64,000 nt of DNA from the NCBI RefSeq assembly GCF_003945765.1, contig NZ_CP027712.1:4836001-4900000 (forward strand), written 5' to 3'. Made by a program: the position numbers and the translations under genes. The notes beneath the pieces are model-generated. The model worked only from the letters and a program-made list of their open reading frames with translations, searched no databases and was not told the DNA's origin. The stretch comes from Pseudomonas chlororaphis subsp. chlororaphis. GTDB taxonomy: Bacteria; Pseudomonadota; Gammaproteobacteria; Pseudomonadales; Pseudomonadaceae. Shown here piece by piece: positions 8,077 to 17,118 of the stretch (position 1 is its first letter; the number at the start of each line of letters is the position of its first letter).

Positions 8077-10035
8077 ATGCCCGCCTTCAGCAAAATCCTG
8101 ATCGCCAATCGCGGTGAAATCGCCTGCCGCATCCAGCGCACCGCCCAAGCCCTGGGTTATCGCACCGTGGCGGTGTTCAGCGACGCCGACGCCGATGCGC
8201 TGCATGTGCGGATGGCCGACGAGGCGGTGCGTATCGGCCCGGCGGCGGTCCAACAGTCCTACCTGAACAGCCAGGCGATCCTCGACGCGGCCCGGCGCAC
8301 GGGCGCCGACGCGCTGCATCCCGGCTACGGCTTTCTGTCGGAGAACGCCGAATTCGCCAGCGCCTGCGAGGCAGCCGGCATCACCTTTATCGGCCCCAGC
8401 GCCGAGGCCATCGAACTGATGGGCAGCAAGCGCCTGTCCAAGCTGGCGATGCTCGCGGCGGGCGTCCCCTGCATCGCCGGTTATCAGGGCGCGGAACAGG
8501 ACGATGCGACCCTGCAACGCGAAGCCGAACGCATCGGCTACCCGCTGATGATCAAGGCCAGCGCCGGTGGCGGTGGACGCGGCATGCGCCTGGTGCAGCG
8601 AGCCGATGAGCTGCTGGCCCAGGTGCGTACCGCGCGCTCCGAGGCGCTGCACGCCTTCGGCAGCGACGAGTTGATTCTGGAGCAGGCGCTGATCGAACCG
8701 CGGCATGTGGAAATCCAGGTGTTCGGCGACCGCCACGACCAATTGATCTACCTCGGCGAGCGCGATTGCTCGATCCAGCGCCGTCATCAGAAAGTCGTCG
8801 AGGAAGCGCCCTGCCCGGTGATGACCGCCGAGCTGCGCCAGGCCATGGGCGAGGCCGCCCTCAAGGCCGGTCGGGCGGTGAATTATGTCGGCGCCGGCAC
8901 CGTGGAGTTTCTCCTCGATGCACGGGGGCAATTCTACTTTCTGGAAATGAACACCCGCCTGCAGGTCGAACACCCGGTCACCGAGATGATCACCGGCCTG
9001 GACCTGGTGGCCCTGCAACTCCAAGTGGCGGCCGGTCAACCGCTACCGCTGCGCCAGGAACAGGTCGAACTCAAGGGCCATGCCATCGAAGTGCGGCTGT
9101 ATGCCGAGGACCCGGCGCAGGATTTCCTGCCGCAAACCGGCCAGGTACGGCGCTGGGAACCAGCACTGGGTGCCGATGTGCGCATCGATCACGGCCTGCT
9201 GGAAGGCCAGAGCGTCAGCCCATTCTATGACCCGATGCTGGGCAAACTCATCGCCCACGGCACCACCCGCGAAGAGGCGCGTCGCAAGCTGTTGCGCGCG
9301 GTCGAGGACACGGTGCTGACCGGCGTGGCGAGCAACCAGAAGCTGTTGGCGAACCTGCTTCGCCACCCTGGCTTTGCCAGCGGTGAATTCAGCACCGCGT
9401 TTATCGCCGAACATTTCGCCGACGATCCAAGCCTGCGCCCGCAACCGCCAAGCGGCGCCGAACTGGCCCTGGCCGCGGCACTGTTTTATCAGCACGCGGC
9501 CCAGCGTCACGGCGCGGTGCTGGCCGGCTGGCGCAACTACGCCAGTGTGCCGCTGCACTATCGCCTGGGCTCGGGTGAAGCCGTATGGAACCTTGAACTG
9601 AATAACCAGGCCGGAACGCTGCGGATTCAACACGCCGACCAAGGCTTCGAGGTACAGCTGCTGGAGACGGATGGCCGCTGGGCCTGCGCGACCATCGACG
9701 GTATCCGCCGCCGCTACGCCTACACCCTGGAAGCCGGGCAGCTCTGGCTGTTCACCCGTCCTGGCAGCCTGCACCTTCAAGACCTGAGCCACGCACCGGT
9801 CGCCAGCCAGGCCGGCGCCCACAGCGGCATGCTCAAGGCGCCCATGGACGGCGCCATAGTCGACGTACTGGTCAGCGAGGGCGCGACCGTCAGCAAGGGG
9901 CAACTGCTGCTGGTGCTGGAGGCGATGAAAATGGAGCATCCGCTGAAGGCCGGGATCGATGGCGTGATCAAGCGGCTGCAGGTCAACCTGGGCGATCAGG
10001 TGAAAAACCGCCAGATTCTGCTGGAGGTGGAATAA
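8077..10035 (+). CDS. atuF: Geranyl-CoA carboxylase, biotin carboxylase/carrier (alpha) subunit
   Basis: A 652-residue biotin-containing subunit. Residues about 1-110 form the biotin carboxylase N-domain (FSKILIANRGEIACRIQRTA). Residues 115-320 are ATP-grasp, with KASAGGGGRGMR and EMNTRLQVEHPVTE. The biotin carboxylase C-domain follows to about 445. The last 75 residues are a biotinyl domain in which Lys618 of EAMKMEH is the biotin site. It carboxylates its own biotin with bicarbonate and ATP, then hands CO2 to AtuC. There are 43 bp between it and atuE. No atuG or atuH follows, unlike the P. aeruginosa cluster. Confidence 0.9.
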   Translation: MPAFSKILIANRGEIACRIQRTAQALGYRTVAVFSDADADALHVRMADEAVRIGPAAVQQSYLNSQAILDAARRTGADALHPGYGFLSENAEFASACEAAGITFIGPSAEAIELMGSKRLSKLAMLAAGVPCIAGYQGAEQDDATLQREAERIGYPLMIKASAGGGGRGMRLVQRADELLAQVRTARSEALHAFGSDELILEQALIEPRHVEIQVFGDRHDQLIYLGERDCSIQRRHQKVVEEAPCPVMTAELRQAMGEAALKAGRAVNYVGAGTVEFLLDARGQFYFLEMNTRLQVEHPVTEMITGLDLVALQLQVAAGQPLPLRQEQVELKGHAIEVRLYAEDPAQDFLPQTGQVRRWEPALGADVRIDHGLLEGQSVSPFYDPMLGKLIAHGTTREEARRKLLRAVEDTVLTGVASNQKLLANLLRHPGFASGEFSTAFIAEHFADDPSLRPQPPSGAELALAAALFYQHAAQRHGAVLAGWRNYASVPLHYRLGSGEAVWNLELNNQAGTLRIQHADQGFEVQLLETDGRWACATIDGIRRRYAYTLEAGQLWLFTRPGSLHLQDLSHAPVASQAGAHSGMLKAPMDGAIVDVLVSEGATVSKGQLLLVLEAMKMEHPLKAGIDGVIKRLQVNLGDQVKNRQILLEVE

Positions 10036-10104
10036 GCCGCTAGGCGCAGACGTCGGGTTTGGCTACGCTCAAGCCTCATCGGGATGTTGAAGCTGGAGCC
10101 TGTG

Positions 10105-10647
10105 ATGCCCCACTGGTTGGTAATTGATCTGGAAGCCACCACGGACGAAGGAGGCTGGCCGCTGACCGACATGGAAATCATCGAGATCGGCGCCACCCTG
10201 GTGAACCGCGAAGGGCGTGAACTGGACCATTTCCAACGCTTCGTGCGCCCGCTGCGGCGGCCGATGCTGACACCGTTCTGCCGTGAACTGACCCACATCA
10301 CCCAGGCCCAGATCGACGGCGCCCAGCCGTTGAGCGAAGTCTGGCCGCTGTTCGAACGCTGGCTGGGCCAGCATCACACGCGCCTGGAGGGCTGGGCCAG
10401 CTGGGGCGACTACGATCGCAAGCAACTGCTGCAGGAGTGGCAACGCTCGCAACTGCACAGCGCCCTCGCCCAACTGCCGCACATGAACCTCAAGCAACGC
10501 TTCGCCAAGGCCCGCCGCCTCGAACGACCGCTGGGCCTGAACGGTGCGCTGCAACTCGCTGGGCTGCAGTTCACCGGCCAGCAGCATCGCGCCCTGGAAG
10601 ATGCCCGCAATACGGCGCGTTTATTGCCTCTGATTCTTCCCGGCTGA
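10105..10647 (+). CDS. DEDDh-type 3'-5' exonuclease
   Basis: A 180-residue protein of the RNase T/DNA polymerase III epsilon superfamily. The DxE of motif I is visible in WLVIDLEATTDEGG (residues 4-17), with MEIIEIGATLV after it. A later motif lies around GWASWGDYDRKQL, and HRALEDARNTARL near the C-terminus supplies the His and Asp of the DEDDh set. It resembles the short ERI1/KapD-like exonucleases that act on RNA or DNA ends. The ATG at 10105 has GGAG nine bases upstream; an ATG at 10084 has no ribosome site. It stands alone between atuF and ppnP, and the in vivo substrate cannot be read from sequence. Confidence 0.85.
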   Translation: MPHWLVIDLEATTDEGGWPLTDMEIIEIGATLVNREGRELDHFQRFVRPLRRPMLTPFCRELTHITQAQIDGAQPLSEVWPLFERWLGQHHTRLEGWASWGDYDRKQLLQEWQRSQLHSALAQLPHMNLKQRFAKARRLERPLGLNGALQLAGLQFTGQQHRALEDARNTARLLPLILPG

Positions 10648-10728
10648 TCCGTCCGCGCAACAGGTGACGCATCTGAAGGCCTTGTGCATACTGGCCGGCC
10701 TTTTTGACCCCTTTTTGAGGAATCGCCC

Positions 10729-11013
10729 ATGTTTAAAGTCAACGAGTACTTCGACGGCACCGTCAAGTCGATTGCCTTCGGCACGGCCGAAGGTCCCGCC
10801 ACCATCGGCGTCATGGCTCCGGGCGAATACGAGTTCGGCACGGCTCAACGGGAAATCATGCACGTGGTTTCCGGCGCCCTGACCGTCAAGCTGCCTGACA
10901 GCAACGACTGGGAAACCTTTGCCGCCGGCAGCCAGTTCAACGTACCGGCCAACAGCAAGTTCCAGCTGAAAGTGGCCGTCGACACCGCCTACCTGTGCGA
11001 ATACCGCGGCTGA
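10729..11013 (+). CDS. ppnP: Pyrimidine/purine nucleoside phosphorylase PpnP
   Basis: A 94-residue single-domain cupin of the PpnP (former YaiE/DUF1255) family, full length for the family. Characteristic stretches are [14 protein letters not shown] at the start, [18 protein letters not shown] in the middle, and [13 protein letters not shown] near the end. PpnP cleaves several purine and pyrimidine nucleosides with phosphate to give the base and ribose-1-phosphate. A TTTTTGAGGAATCGCCC leader gives a GAGGA ribosome site. The gene is monocistronic and closes with a strong bidirectional terminator shared with the convergent MOSC gene. Confidence 0.92.
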   Translation: MFKVNEYFDGTVKSIAFGTAEGPATIGVMAPGEYEFGTAQREIMHVVSGALTVKLPDSNDWETFAAGSQFNVPANSKFQLKVAVDTAYLCEYRG

Positions 11014-11043
11014 TCCCACTCCCGGGGACTAATCGTCAGCGAT

Positions 11044-11078
11044 AAAAAATGCCCGTATCTGGCGATACGGGCATTTTT
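11044..11078. terminator. Bidirectional intrinsic terminator
   Basis: Stem ATGCCCGTATC at 11049-11059 pairs with GATACGGGCAT at 11064-11074 around a TGGC loop. It is flanked by an A-run on the left and a T-run on the right. It lies between convergent ppnP and the MOSC gene and can serve both strands. Confidence 0.92.
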
Positions 11079-11095
11079 CGTTTCAGCGCCACCGA

Positions 11096-11899
11096 CTATT
11101 CCAGCACGGTGACCGGCATGCCGACTTCCAGGCGGCCAATGCCATCGTTCACCAGGTTCTGCCCGAACATCGCCCCGCCTTCTTGCGCCCGGTACTGCTG
11201 CAGCGTGGCCAGCGGTTCACGGTCGGCGCTGCGCTCGCCGGTCTGCGGATCGATGGTGGTGAGAATGCAACGCGCACAAGGCTTGACCACCCGAAACTCG
11301 ATATCGCCGATGCGGATGCGTTTCCAGCCATCTTCGGCGAAGGCCGGGCAGCCCTCGATCACCAGGTTCGGGCGAAAGCGCAACATCTCCAGGGGACGGC
11401 CGACACGACTGGACAGGTCTTCCCGCGAGGACTCGCCAATCAGCAACAACGGAAAACCGTCGGCAAAGGCCACCTGATCGTCATCCTTGCCATAACCGGC
11501 CTGAGTGGTGCGAGCACGGTCCGGTGGGACCTGTACCAGGCGGGTCGGCTTGCCGATGAAATCGCTCAGCCAGGCATGGGCTTCGTCGCCGGCATCCGGT
11601 ACGCGCAGGGTGTCGCGCCAGATGGTCACGCCACGTAACGGGGCATCCGCACCAGGCAGTGGCACATCGAGGGATGGATAACCGGGAGCACTGAGGGTCA
11701 GCCCTCCCTCGGCGTTCCAGAGCGCCGAAAGCTGGCTCATGTGCGGGACCGCACGTTGGGTCAGGAAGCGTCCGCTGGGTTCATCGACCAGCATCCAGCG
11801 TCGATCTCCCTCCAGCCCCAGCCTGTCCAGCGCGACCTGTTGCAGGGACTCACCCTTGCCGGATTTCAAGGGGTATCGATAAAGCGCGCTGAGACGCAT
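11096..11899 (-). CDS. MOSC-domain protein (YcbX-like without the ferredoxin domain)
   Basis: A 267-residue protein with an N-terminal MOSC beta-barrel domain (LSALYRYPLKSGKGES, LEGDRRWMLVD) and a MOSC domain in the second half. The segment VVKPCARCILTTIDPQTGE holds the conserved Cys expected to ligate the molybdenum cofactor. E. coli YcbX, which reduces N-hydroxylated compounds, is about 100 residues longer owing to a C-terminal 2Fe-2S ferredoxin domain. That domain is absent here, so an external electron donor would be needed. It is convergent with ppnP and transcribed toward the shared terminator. Substrate is unknown. Confidence 0.85.
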   Translation of the reverse strand: MRLSALYRYPLKSGKGESLQQVALDRLGLEGDRRWMLVDEPSGRFLTQRAVPHMSQLSALWNAEGGLTLSAPGYPSLDVPLPGADAPLRGVTIWRDTLRVPDAGDEAHAWLSDFIGKPTRLVQVPPDRARTTQAGYGKDDDQVAFADGFPLLLIGESSREDLSSRVGRPLEMLRFRPNLVIEGCPAFAEDGWKRIRIGDIEFRVVKPCARCILTTIDPQTGERSADREPLATLQQYRAQEGGAMFGQNLVNDGIGRLEVGMPVTVLE

Positions 11900-11998
11900 G
11901 GCCAGCTCCCGGGAGGCAAAGAAAGCAACCTTATACGAGCCGGCCCGCGAATCAAAGAAGCACCTGCCGCGCAGGCGTCGCTCCGGCCACGGCTCCCG

Positions 11999-12934
11999 TC
12001 AGGCGGGAACTTCGTCCAGCATCAGGCGCTGGCGCACCACGTCGACCAGTTTGTCCGGCTGGAACTTGGACAGGAAGTTGTCGCAACCGACCTTCTTCAC
12101 CATCGACTCGTTGAAGCTGCCGGACAGGGAGGTATGCAGCACCACATAAAGGCCGCGCAGACGAGGATCGTTGCGGATTTCGGTGGTCAGGCGATAGCCG
12201 TCCATTTCCGGCATTTCGGCGTCGGTGAACACCATCAGCAGCTTGTCGGTCATGTCGACCCCGGTATCGGCCCAGGCCTTGAGCATCTTCAGGGCCTTCA
12301 GGCCGTCGCTGGCAATGTGCATCTTCACCCCCAACTGGCCCAGGGTGTCGCGCAATTGCGACAGCGCCACGTTGGAGTCGTCCACCAACAGCACTTCACG
12401 GCCGCGGGCACGTTCGAGCACCGGATCGTCGAGCTTGTCGCGCGACACCTTGGCGTTGTACGGAACGATTTCGGCCAGGACCTTTTCCACGTCGATGATC
12501 TCGACCAGTTGATCGTCGACCTTGCTGATCGCCGTCAGGTAATGCTGGCGCCCGGCACTGGTCGGCGGTGGCAGGATGGCTTCCCAGTTCATGTTGACGA
12601 TGCGGTCGACGCCCCCCACCAGGAAGGCCTGCACCGAGCGGTTGTACTCGGTGACGATGATGGTGCTGTTGGGACCTGGCACCAGTGGCCGCATGCCGAT
12701 CGCCTGGGACAGGTCGATGACCGGCAGCGTCTGCCCCCGCAGGTTGACCACGCCACAGACGAACGGATGGCGCTGGGGCATCAGCGTCAGCTTCGGCAAT
12801 TGCAGGACTTCCTGCACCTTGAACACGTTGATCGCGAACAACTGTCGCCCGGCCAGACGGAACATGAGGATTTCCAGGCGATTCTCACCCACCAGTTGTG
12901 TGCGTTGATCTACCGTGTCGAGAATGCCGGCCAT
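11999..12934 (-). CDS. cheV: Chemotaxis coupling protein CheV
   Basis: A 311-residue fusion of a CheW-like coupling domain (about residues 15-165, with FRLAGRQLFAINVFKVQEV and VVNLRGQTLPVIDLSQAI) and a receiver domain (about 180-305). The receiver shows the acidic pocket in LLVDDSNVALSQL and the phospho-acceptor Asp in MVFTDAEMPEMDGY. The Lys-containing segment near the end appears as NFLSKFQPDKL. CheV links chemoreceptors to CheA, and phosphorylation of its receiver is thought to tune adaptation. It has no chemotaxis neighbours here, which is common for Pseudomonas cheV paralogues. Confidence 0.93.
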   Translation of the reverse strand: MAGILDTVDQRTQLVGENRLEILMFRLAGRQLFAINVFKVQEVLQLPKLTLMPQRHPFVCGVVNLRGQTLPVIDLSQAIGMRPLVPGPNSTIIVTEYNRSVQAFLVGGVDRIVNMNWEAILPPPTSAGRQHYLTAISKVDDQLVEIIDVEKVLAEIVPYNAKVSRDKLDDPVLERARGREVLLVDDSNVALSQLRDTLGQLGVKMHIASDGLKALKMLKAWADTGVDMTDKLLMVFTDAEMPEMDGYRLTTEIRNDPRLRGLYVVLHTSLSGSFNESMVKKVGCDNFLSKFQPDKLVDVVRQRLMLDEVPA

Positions 12935-13474
12935 GTAATGACTCCTGGGCTTGTTCTGATGAATTCACTAACGCTGGTTATCGGCGCAATTCGCCGAATC
13001 TTGACCCGCATACAAAATGCCATGCAAAGGCATTGATGTCACATTAACATCATGCTTTACTGGCTTCGCGATTTCACCCACTCAACTTCCCCGCCGCGAC
13101 CTCTATTTCAGCGCTTGGTTCCCCTCTATAAGGGAATCCCCTATCGGCAATCAGGACCAACCTGATATTCGCAATATCCAATAGCCATTAATGTGACGCC
13201 ATTCTCATTGCATGAATGGAGTCAGGCTTTTGTTTGTGATCGCAGGAAGATGGGCTGGTACCCCTTCGAGCCCCCCCGCCTCCGCTGTCCAAGCGCGGCC
13301 GACACACCGTGCTCGGCAGTCTGTCGCCTGCAGACTAAACACCAGCACAGCGTCTTCGTCCATTGAGAACCAATCAGATTCGTCCTATATCCCACGGCAT
13401 AACCAACGTAATACCTTACAGCCGCTCACAAAACGGACCATTCCATCATCTGACGTGGCGTCGTGGAGACAAGC
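12935..13474. other. Non-coding stretch upstream of cheV and the 13475 gene
   Basis: No credible gene is seen in these 540 bases. Composition is AT-richer than the flanking genes. It must hold the cheV promoter (reverse strand) and probably that of the small gene at 13475. It contains the 15-bp near-palindrome TAAGGGAATCCCCTA, listed separately. Short open frames here lack ribosome sites and family resemblance. Confidence 0.6.
13129..13143. promoter_or_regulatory. Near-palindromic motif TAAGGGAWTCCCCTA, copy 1
   Basis: The sequence TAAGGGAATCCCCTA sits in the 540-bp non-coding region between cheV and the small gene at 13475. It differs by one central base from the copy at 30151-30165. The wider 17-mer here is largely palindromic (14 of 17 positions). 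Its size and symmetry suit a dimeric DNA-binding protein such as a NarL/LuxR regulator, but no regulator has been assigned. Confidence 0.45.
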
Positions 13475-13942
13475 ATGCTGATCGACGATAAAGAGTGGCA
13501 CCAGTCACCCGACTTTCTGCTTGAGGCAGAAGCACTATTGGCCAAGTCTGTTGAATGCCTGAACCATCTCAACCTGATCAGGAACGATCAGGACGCCATC
13601 GATTGCATGTTGTCCACCCTGCTCAAACTGGCCGAGAAAACCGACGCGCTGGCGCTGCGCAGCACCGCCGAGTTCTCGCGCCAGGTTCATGCGTTGCTGG
13701 ATCACTCCCATCCTCATCCGGACATGAACAAGCAGATCCTCGACACCCTCGAGGAATGCTTCAGCCTGATGGCCTGGCAGCTTGAACTCGTCGATCCGGT
13801 GACTGGGCAGTTGAACCTCGATGGCAACGAACAGGCCACCCTCATCGAATCCCTCGCCGTGCAAATCGACCCTCTGCCCGCCCCCCTGTCCTGCCACCAA
13901 AATTCGTTCAAAGTTTTTTCGATCGCCAAGAGAAACGCATAG
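13475..13942 (+). CDS. Uncharacterised small helical protein next to a two-component pair
   Basis: A 155-residue protein that I do not recognise. The sequence predicts almost entirely helix (LLEAEALLAKSVECLNHLN, TLLKLAEKTDALALRSTA, FSRQVHALLDHSH, ILDTLEECFSLMAWQLELV). This is the size and shape of a four-helix bundle such as a histidine phosphotransfer domain, yet the HxLKG motif of those domains is missing. The ATG at 13475 has GGAG upstream; a GTG at 13463 is the alternative. It is followed 500 bp later by a histidine kinase and response regulator on the same strand, so a link to that pathway is possible but only by position. Confidence 0.7.
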   Translation: MLIDDKEWHQSPDFLLEAEALLAKSVECLNHLNLIRNDQDAIDCMLSTLLKLAEKTDALALRSTAEFSRQVHALLDHSHPHPDMNKQILDTLEECFSLMAWQLELVDPVTGQLNLDGNEQATLIESLAVQIDPLPAPLSCHQNSFKVFSIAKRNA

Positions 13943-14445
13943 ACCCTGTCGTTAATACCTAACTTCAGTCGTTAGATATGTCGTGACATTGACCAGCATC
14001 ATGTCGTTATCCAATATTTCATGCCTGTTAACGACAGAACCAACTAACACAACTAAATAAAACCAATCCCGAGACTTCAAGTGTTCTGAATCTCGCCTAC
14101 CCGTTCGCCAAGGCCAGATACAGTCACTGTTTGAGCGGAGCCAGTTAAAACAAGCGAATCGGAACATACGTCCCAAAAGGCAATATTCCTGACCCGCTGG
14201 ACATATATAGAGGCGCGACCAACGGTAGCTAAGCTGATACTATGCCAGCCACTAAACGATATCCTTAATGGCACTGTGATTTCAGATTGATCTTGTTACA
14301 CACCTGATCAGTGCAAGGCTTGCTCCCAACGAATAGACCGCGTTAATTGAAGCCGCATACTCAAATAATACCGTTTTCCAAACCGGGGCCCGTCAGTCGA
14401 CTTGACCGGTCTCCCCGCAGCGAACATTCATTGGCTCCATCCGCT
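13943..14445. other. AT-richer non-coding stretch before the kinase gene
   Basis: About 500 bases with no convincing gene. Base composition is noticeably poorer in G and C than the neighbouring coding regions. It presumably contains the promoter of the kinase/regulator pair. If the kinase starts at the TTG at 14347 instead of the ATG at 14446, the last 99 bases are coding. No clear hairpin terminator follows the gene at 13475. Confidence 0.5.
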
Positions 14446-15339
14446 ATGTACGCCAGCCTCAAGTCAACTGCCACCAGGCTTCTCTCTCGAATAAACCTGC
14501 GCTGGCTCAACCTGTTGCTGTGCTCATGCTCGGCACTTGGAAGTCTGGCCGTCTATTGCCTGTCGACGACCTTTCCCCTCAGCCTGCTGATCCTGAATCT
14601 GGCGGCCCTGGCCAGTGTCTGGGCCTATTACGGCGATTCGCGCAAATCGATCAAGTTCCAGCCTCAGGAACTGGCGGATCGCTTGCTGGAAGTCCAGGAA
14701 AACGAGCGCCATCGCCTCAGTCGCGAATTACATGATGACATTGGTCAGCTGTTGACTGCCGCCAAGCTGCAAAGCGAATGGCTCAAGCGCCGCCTGCCCG
14801 AAGACCTGCAACAGCACTGCACGACGCTTCAAAGCACATTGGAAGAAACCCTGGCCAAGGTGCGCGATGTATCGGCCATTCTTAATCCCCGGCAATTGGC
14901 CAGCCTGGGCCTGGAAGCCAGCCTGCGGGCACACTTGCTGAAGACCCTGGAAAACACTTCCGTGCACTGGAGCCTGGAATGCAAGCAACGCCTGGCAGGC
15001 ATCCCCGAGGAGATGGCGGTGGCCGCCTTTCGCATCACTCAGGAAGCCGTCACCAACATGCTGCGTCACGCCCAGGCGGATAACCTGCTGGTACGCCTGC
15101 AACGCCTGCCCGAGGGCCTTTCGCTGTTTATCAGCGATGATGGCTGTGGCTTTTCCCCAGCGGCCAATCCTGGCGCGCAAGGACAACGCGGCATGGCGGG
15201 CATGTCGGAAAGAATCGCGCAACTGGGTGGCACCCTGAAGGTTTCCAGCCAGCCCGACCAGGGCACACAAATCGAAGCACTCTTCCCCTGGGCGCCTCGC
15301 GCACTCGAACGGGCCAGTACGAATAAGGTTTTACATTGA
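14446..15339 (+). CDS. NarX-type sensor histidine kinase without a periplasmic sensor
   Basis: About 297 residues from the ATG at 14446 (330 from an upstream TTG). Two hydrophobic segments (LNLLLCSCSALGSLAVYCL and LLILNLAALASVWAYY) are joined by only a few residues, so almost nothing is exposed outside the membrane. The HisKA_3 dimerisation domain follows with the phospho-acceptor His in ENERHRLSRELHDDIGQLL. Then comes a HATPase domain with ITQEAVTNMLRHAQ, SDDGCGFSP and GQRGMAGMSERI. It overlaps the downstream regulator by four bases, so the two form a cognate pair. The signal could be membrane state, a cytoplasmic ligand, or a partner protein. Start choice is uncertain. Confidence 0.88.
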   Translation: MYASLKSTATRLLSRINLRWLNLLLCSCSALGSLAVYCLSTTFPLSLLILNLAALASVWAYYGDSRKSIKFQPQELADRLLEVQENERHRLSRELHDDIGQLLTAAKLQSEWLKRRLPEDLQQHCTTLQSTLEETLAKVRDVSAILNPRQLASLGLEASLRAHLLKTLENTSVHWSLECKQRLAGIPEEMAVAAFRITQEAVTNMLRHAQADNLLVRLQRLPEGLSLFISDDGCGFSPAANPGAQGQRGMAGMSERIAQLGGTLKVSSQPDQGTQIEALFPWAPRALERASTNKVLH

Positions 15340-15995
15340 CCTGCAATTTACTTCTGGTGGATGACCACTCGCTCATCAGGGCTGGCGTGCGTGCCCTGGT
15401 CATGGACATTCCTGGCTATGCCGTGATCGGCGAAGCCAACGATGGCGCACAAGTACTGGAAATGGTCGAGAGGCTGTCGCCGGACATTATCCTGCTGGAT
15501 ATTTCCATGAAGGATATCGGCGGCCTCGAAGCCCTGAAGAGACTCAAGGTGGTGCATCCGCAGAGCAAAGTACTGATTCTCTCGATGCACACCGATCCGG
15601 CGCTGATCATGCAGGCCCTAGAATCCGGCGCTCATGGTTATCTGCTCAAGGACACCACCGCCAACGAGCTCGAGCACGCGCTCGACGCCTTGCGCAACAA
15701 CGAGCGTTATCTCAGCCCGGCCATTGCCCACACGGTGATCAACCAGGCGCTGATCCGCGTGCAGAAGCCCCATCCGGAACCCGTTGAAACCCATAACCTG
15801 ACCGCACGCCAGCTGGAGATCCTGCGCCTGATCGTTCGCGGCAAATCGACCCGCGAAATCGCTCATGGGCTTGGCCTGAGCATCAAGACCGTGGAAACCC
15901 ACCGCTCACAGATCATGAAACGCCTGCAGATCTATGATGTGGCCGGCCTGGTCCTGTTTGCCGTCCGCGAACAGATCATCAGCCTCGACGATTAA
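15336..15995 (+). CDS. NarL/LuxR-family response regulator
   Basis: A 219-residue regulator. The receiver domain spans about residues 1-118, with LLLVDDHSLIRAGVRAL at the start and the phosphorylated Asp in PDIILLDISMKDIGG; LKDTTANELEHAL follows the switch Lys. The C-terminal LuxR helix-turn-helix is NLTARQLEILRLIVRGKST to TVETHRSQIMKRLQI. Translation starts at a TTG that overlaps the kinase stop (TTGA), with AAGG upstream, so it is coupled to the kinase. It ends in a 4-bp convergent overlap with yegS. Targets are unknown; adjoining regulatory regions are candidates. Confidence 0.9.
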   Translation: MTCNLLLVDDHSLIRAGVRALVMDIPGYAVIGEANDGAQVLEMVERLSPDIILLDISMKDIGGLEALKRLKVVHPQSKVLILSMHTDPALIMQALESGAHGYLLKDTTANELEHALDALRNNERYLSPAIAHTVINQALIRVQKPHPEPVETHNLTARQLEILRLIVRGKSTREIAHGLGLSIKTVETHRSQIMKRLQIYDVAGLVLFAVREQIISLDD

Positions 15996-16894
15996 GACGC
16001 CGAAGCCGCCAACAGCGGGGAGTCTTCCGGCAAATGCACCCGCAATGCCCCTGGGAGCGCTCGAAAACGCAGGTTTTCGCCTTGCAGGGGCTCACCGTCG
16101 AGATTGATATCCAGCCCCTCGGACACCTTGATTTCAACCCAGGGCAGGCGCGTGCGCACAAACAGGTTGTCGATCCCCCAGCCGCCGGCCAGCAGGTCCT
16201 TCAAGGTGCCCACCAACTCCTGGGGGGCCGGCAGGATACTGACATCCAGCAATCCGTCATCGGCCATCGCCTCTGGGCACAGCAGATGACCACCACCGGC
16301 CTGGCGCCCGTTGCCGATCCCCAGGGCCAGCAACTCGCCGCGCCAATGGAAGTCTGGCCCCTGCAGTTCACCGTATGCTGCATGCAGTTCGTTGAAACGA
16401 GACAAACCAGTGAACAGATAGGCCGCGCCCCCCAGAATCTTTTTCAGGTCCTCGGAGGTATTGGCCGTCACCTGGCTGCCGAACCCGCCCGTGGCCATGT
16501 TGAGAAATACCTGGCCACCGACCTCGCCGAGGTCGATCGCCCGTGCCGGAGCGTCGAGCAGGTTCAATGCCTCATGGGGCAGCAACGACACGCCAGCCGC
16601 CCGCGCGAAATCATTGGCCGTCCCCAGCGGCAGCAACACCAGGCTGGCATCGTTGGCCTGCGCCGCCATGGCCTCGGCGATATCACGCAAGGTGCCATCA
16701 CCGCCTCCCGCGATCAGGCGGGTGTAACCGGCCACGAGGGCTTCATCCACCAGGCGCTGGGCGTCGCCCGCTTCCCAGGTCAGTCGGACCGCCAGCTCCC
16801 AACCCTCTTCACGCTTGCACTCGACAGCCTCGCGAACCTCTTCGTTGAGGGCCTGCTTGCCGTGCAGTATCAGCATCGCCTTGCGTTCGCTCAT
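15992..16894 (-). CDS. yegS: YegS-type lipid kinase
   Basis: A 300-residue diacylglycerol-kinase-fold enzyme. The nucleotide-binding signature is IAGGGDGTLRDIAEAM, followed by LLPLGTANDFARAAG, both diagnostic of the DAGK/NAD-kinase-like superfamily. The C-terminal half (LALGIGNGRQAGGGHLLCP, ADDGLLDVSIL, DGEPLQGENLRF) matches the YegS/BmrU branch. E. coli YegS phosphorylates phosphatidylglycerol in vitro. Length is normal. Its gene runs convergently into the response regulator, with overlapping stop codons. A role in membrane lipid metabolism is likely; the natural substrate is uncertain. Confidence 0.9.
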   Translation of the reverse strand: MSERKAMLILHGKQALNEEVREAVECKREEGWELAVRLTWEAGDAQRLVDEALVAGYTRLIAGGGDGTLRDIAEAMAAQANDASLVLLPLGTANDFARAAGVSLLPHEALNLLDAPARAIDLGEVGGQVFLNMATGGFGSQVTANTSEDLKKILGGAAYLFTGLSRFNELHAAYGELQGPDFHWRGELLALGIGNGRQAGGGHLLCPEAMADDGLLDVSILPAPQELVGTLKDLLAGGWGIDNLFVRTRLPWVEIKVSEGLDINLDGEPLQGENLRFRALPGALRVHLPEDSPLLAASAS

Positions 16895-17118
16895 CGCTCA
16901 TCACTCCTGTCATTCGAGGGCCATTGAAGGATGTTGACCCTCGGTCCATGAGAAAAAGTCCGACCGGGTTGTAATCAACTTGTCCCCATCAGACCGTCTG
17001 CTGGCTGACCGGTAACTTTTCTGACCGCAGATTGAGAATCACCTGAATTGACCCGAAACAGACAATCGGAGAATGTTCATGGCAGGCGAACGACGCCTCA
17101 AACAGGGAAGCGAAACAC

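Noticed and set aside
13016..13034. Small hairpin AATGCC-ATGCAAA-GGCATT upstream of cheV
   Set aside because: Only 6 bp of stem with no T-tract; could easily be chance.
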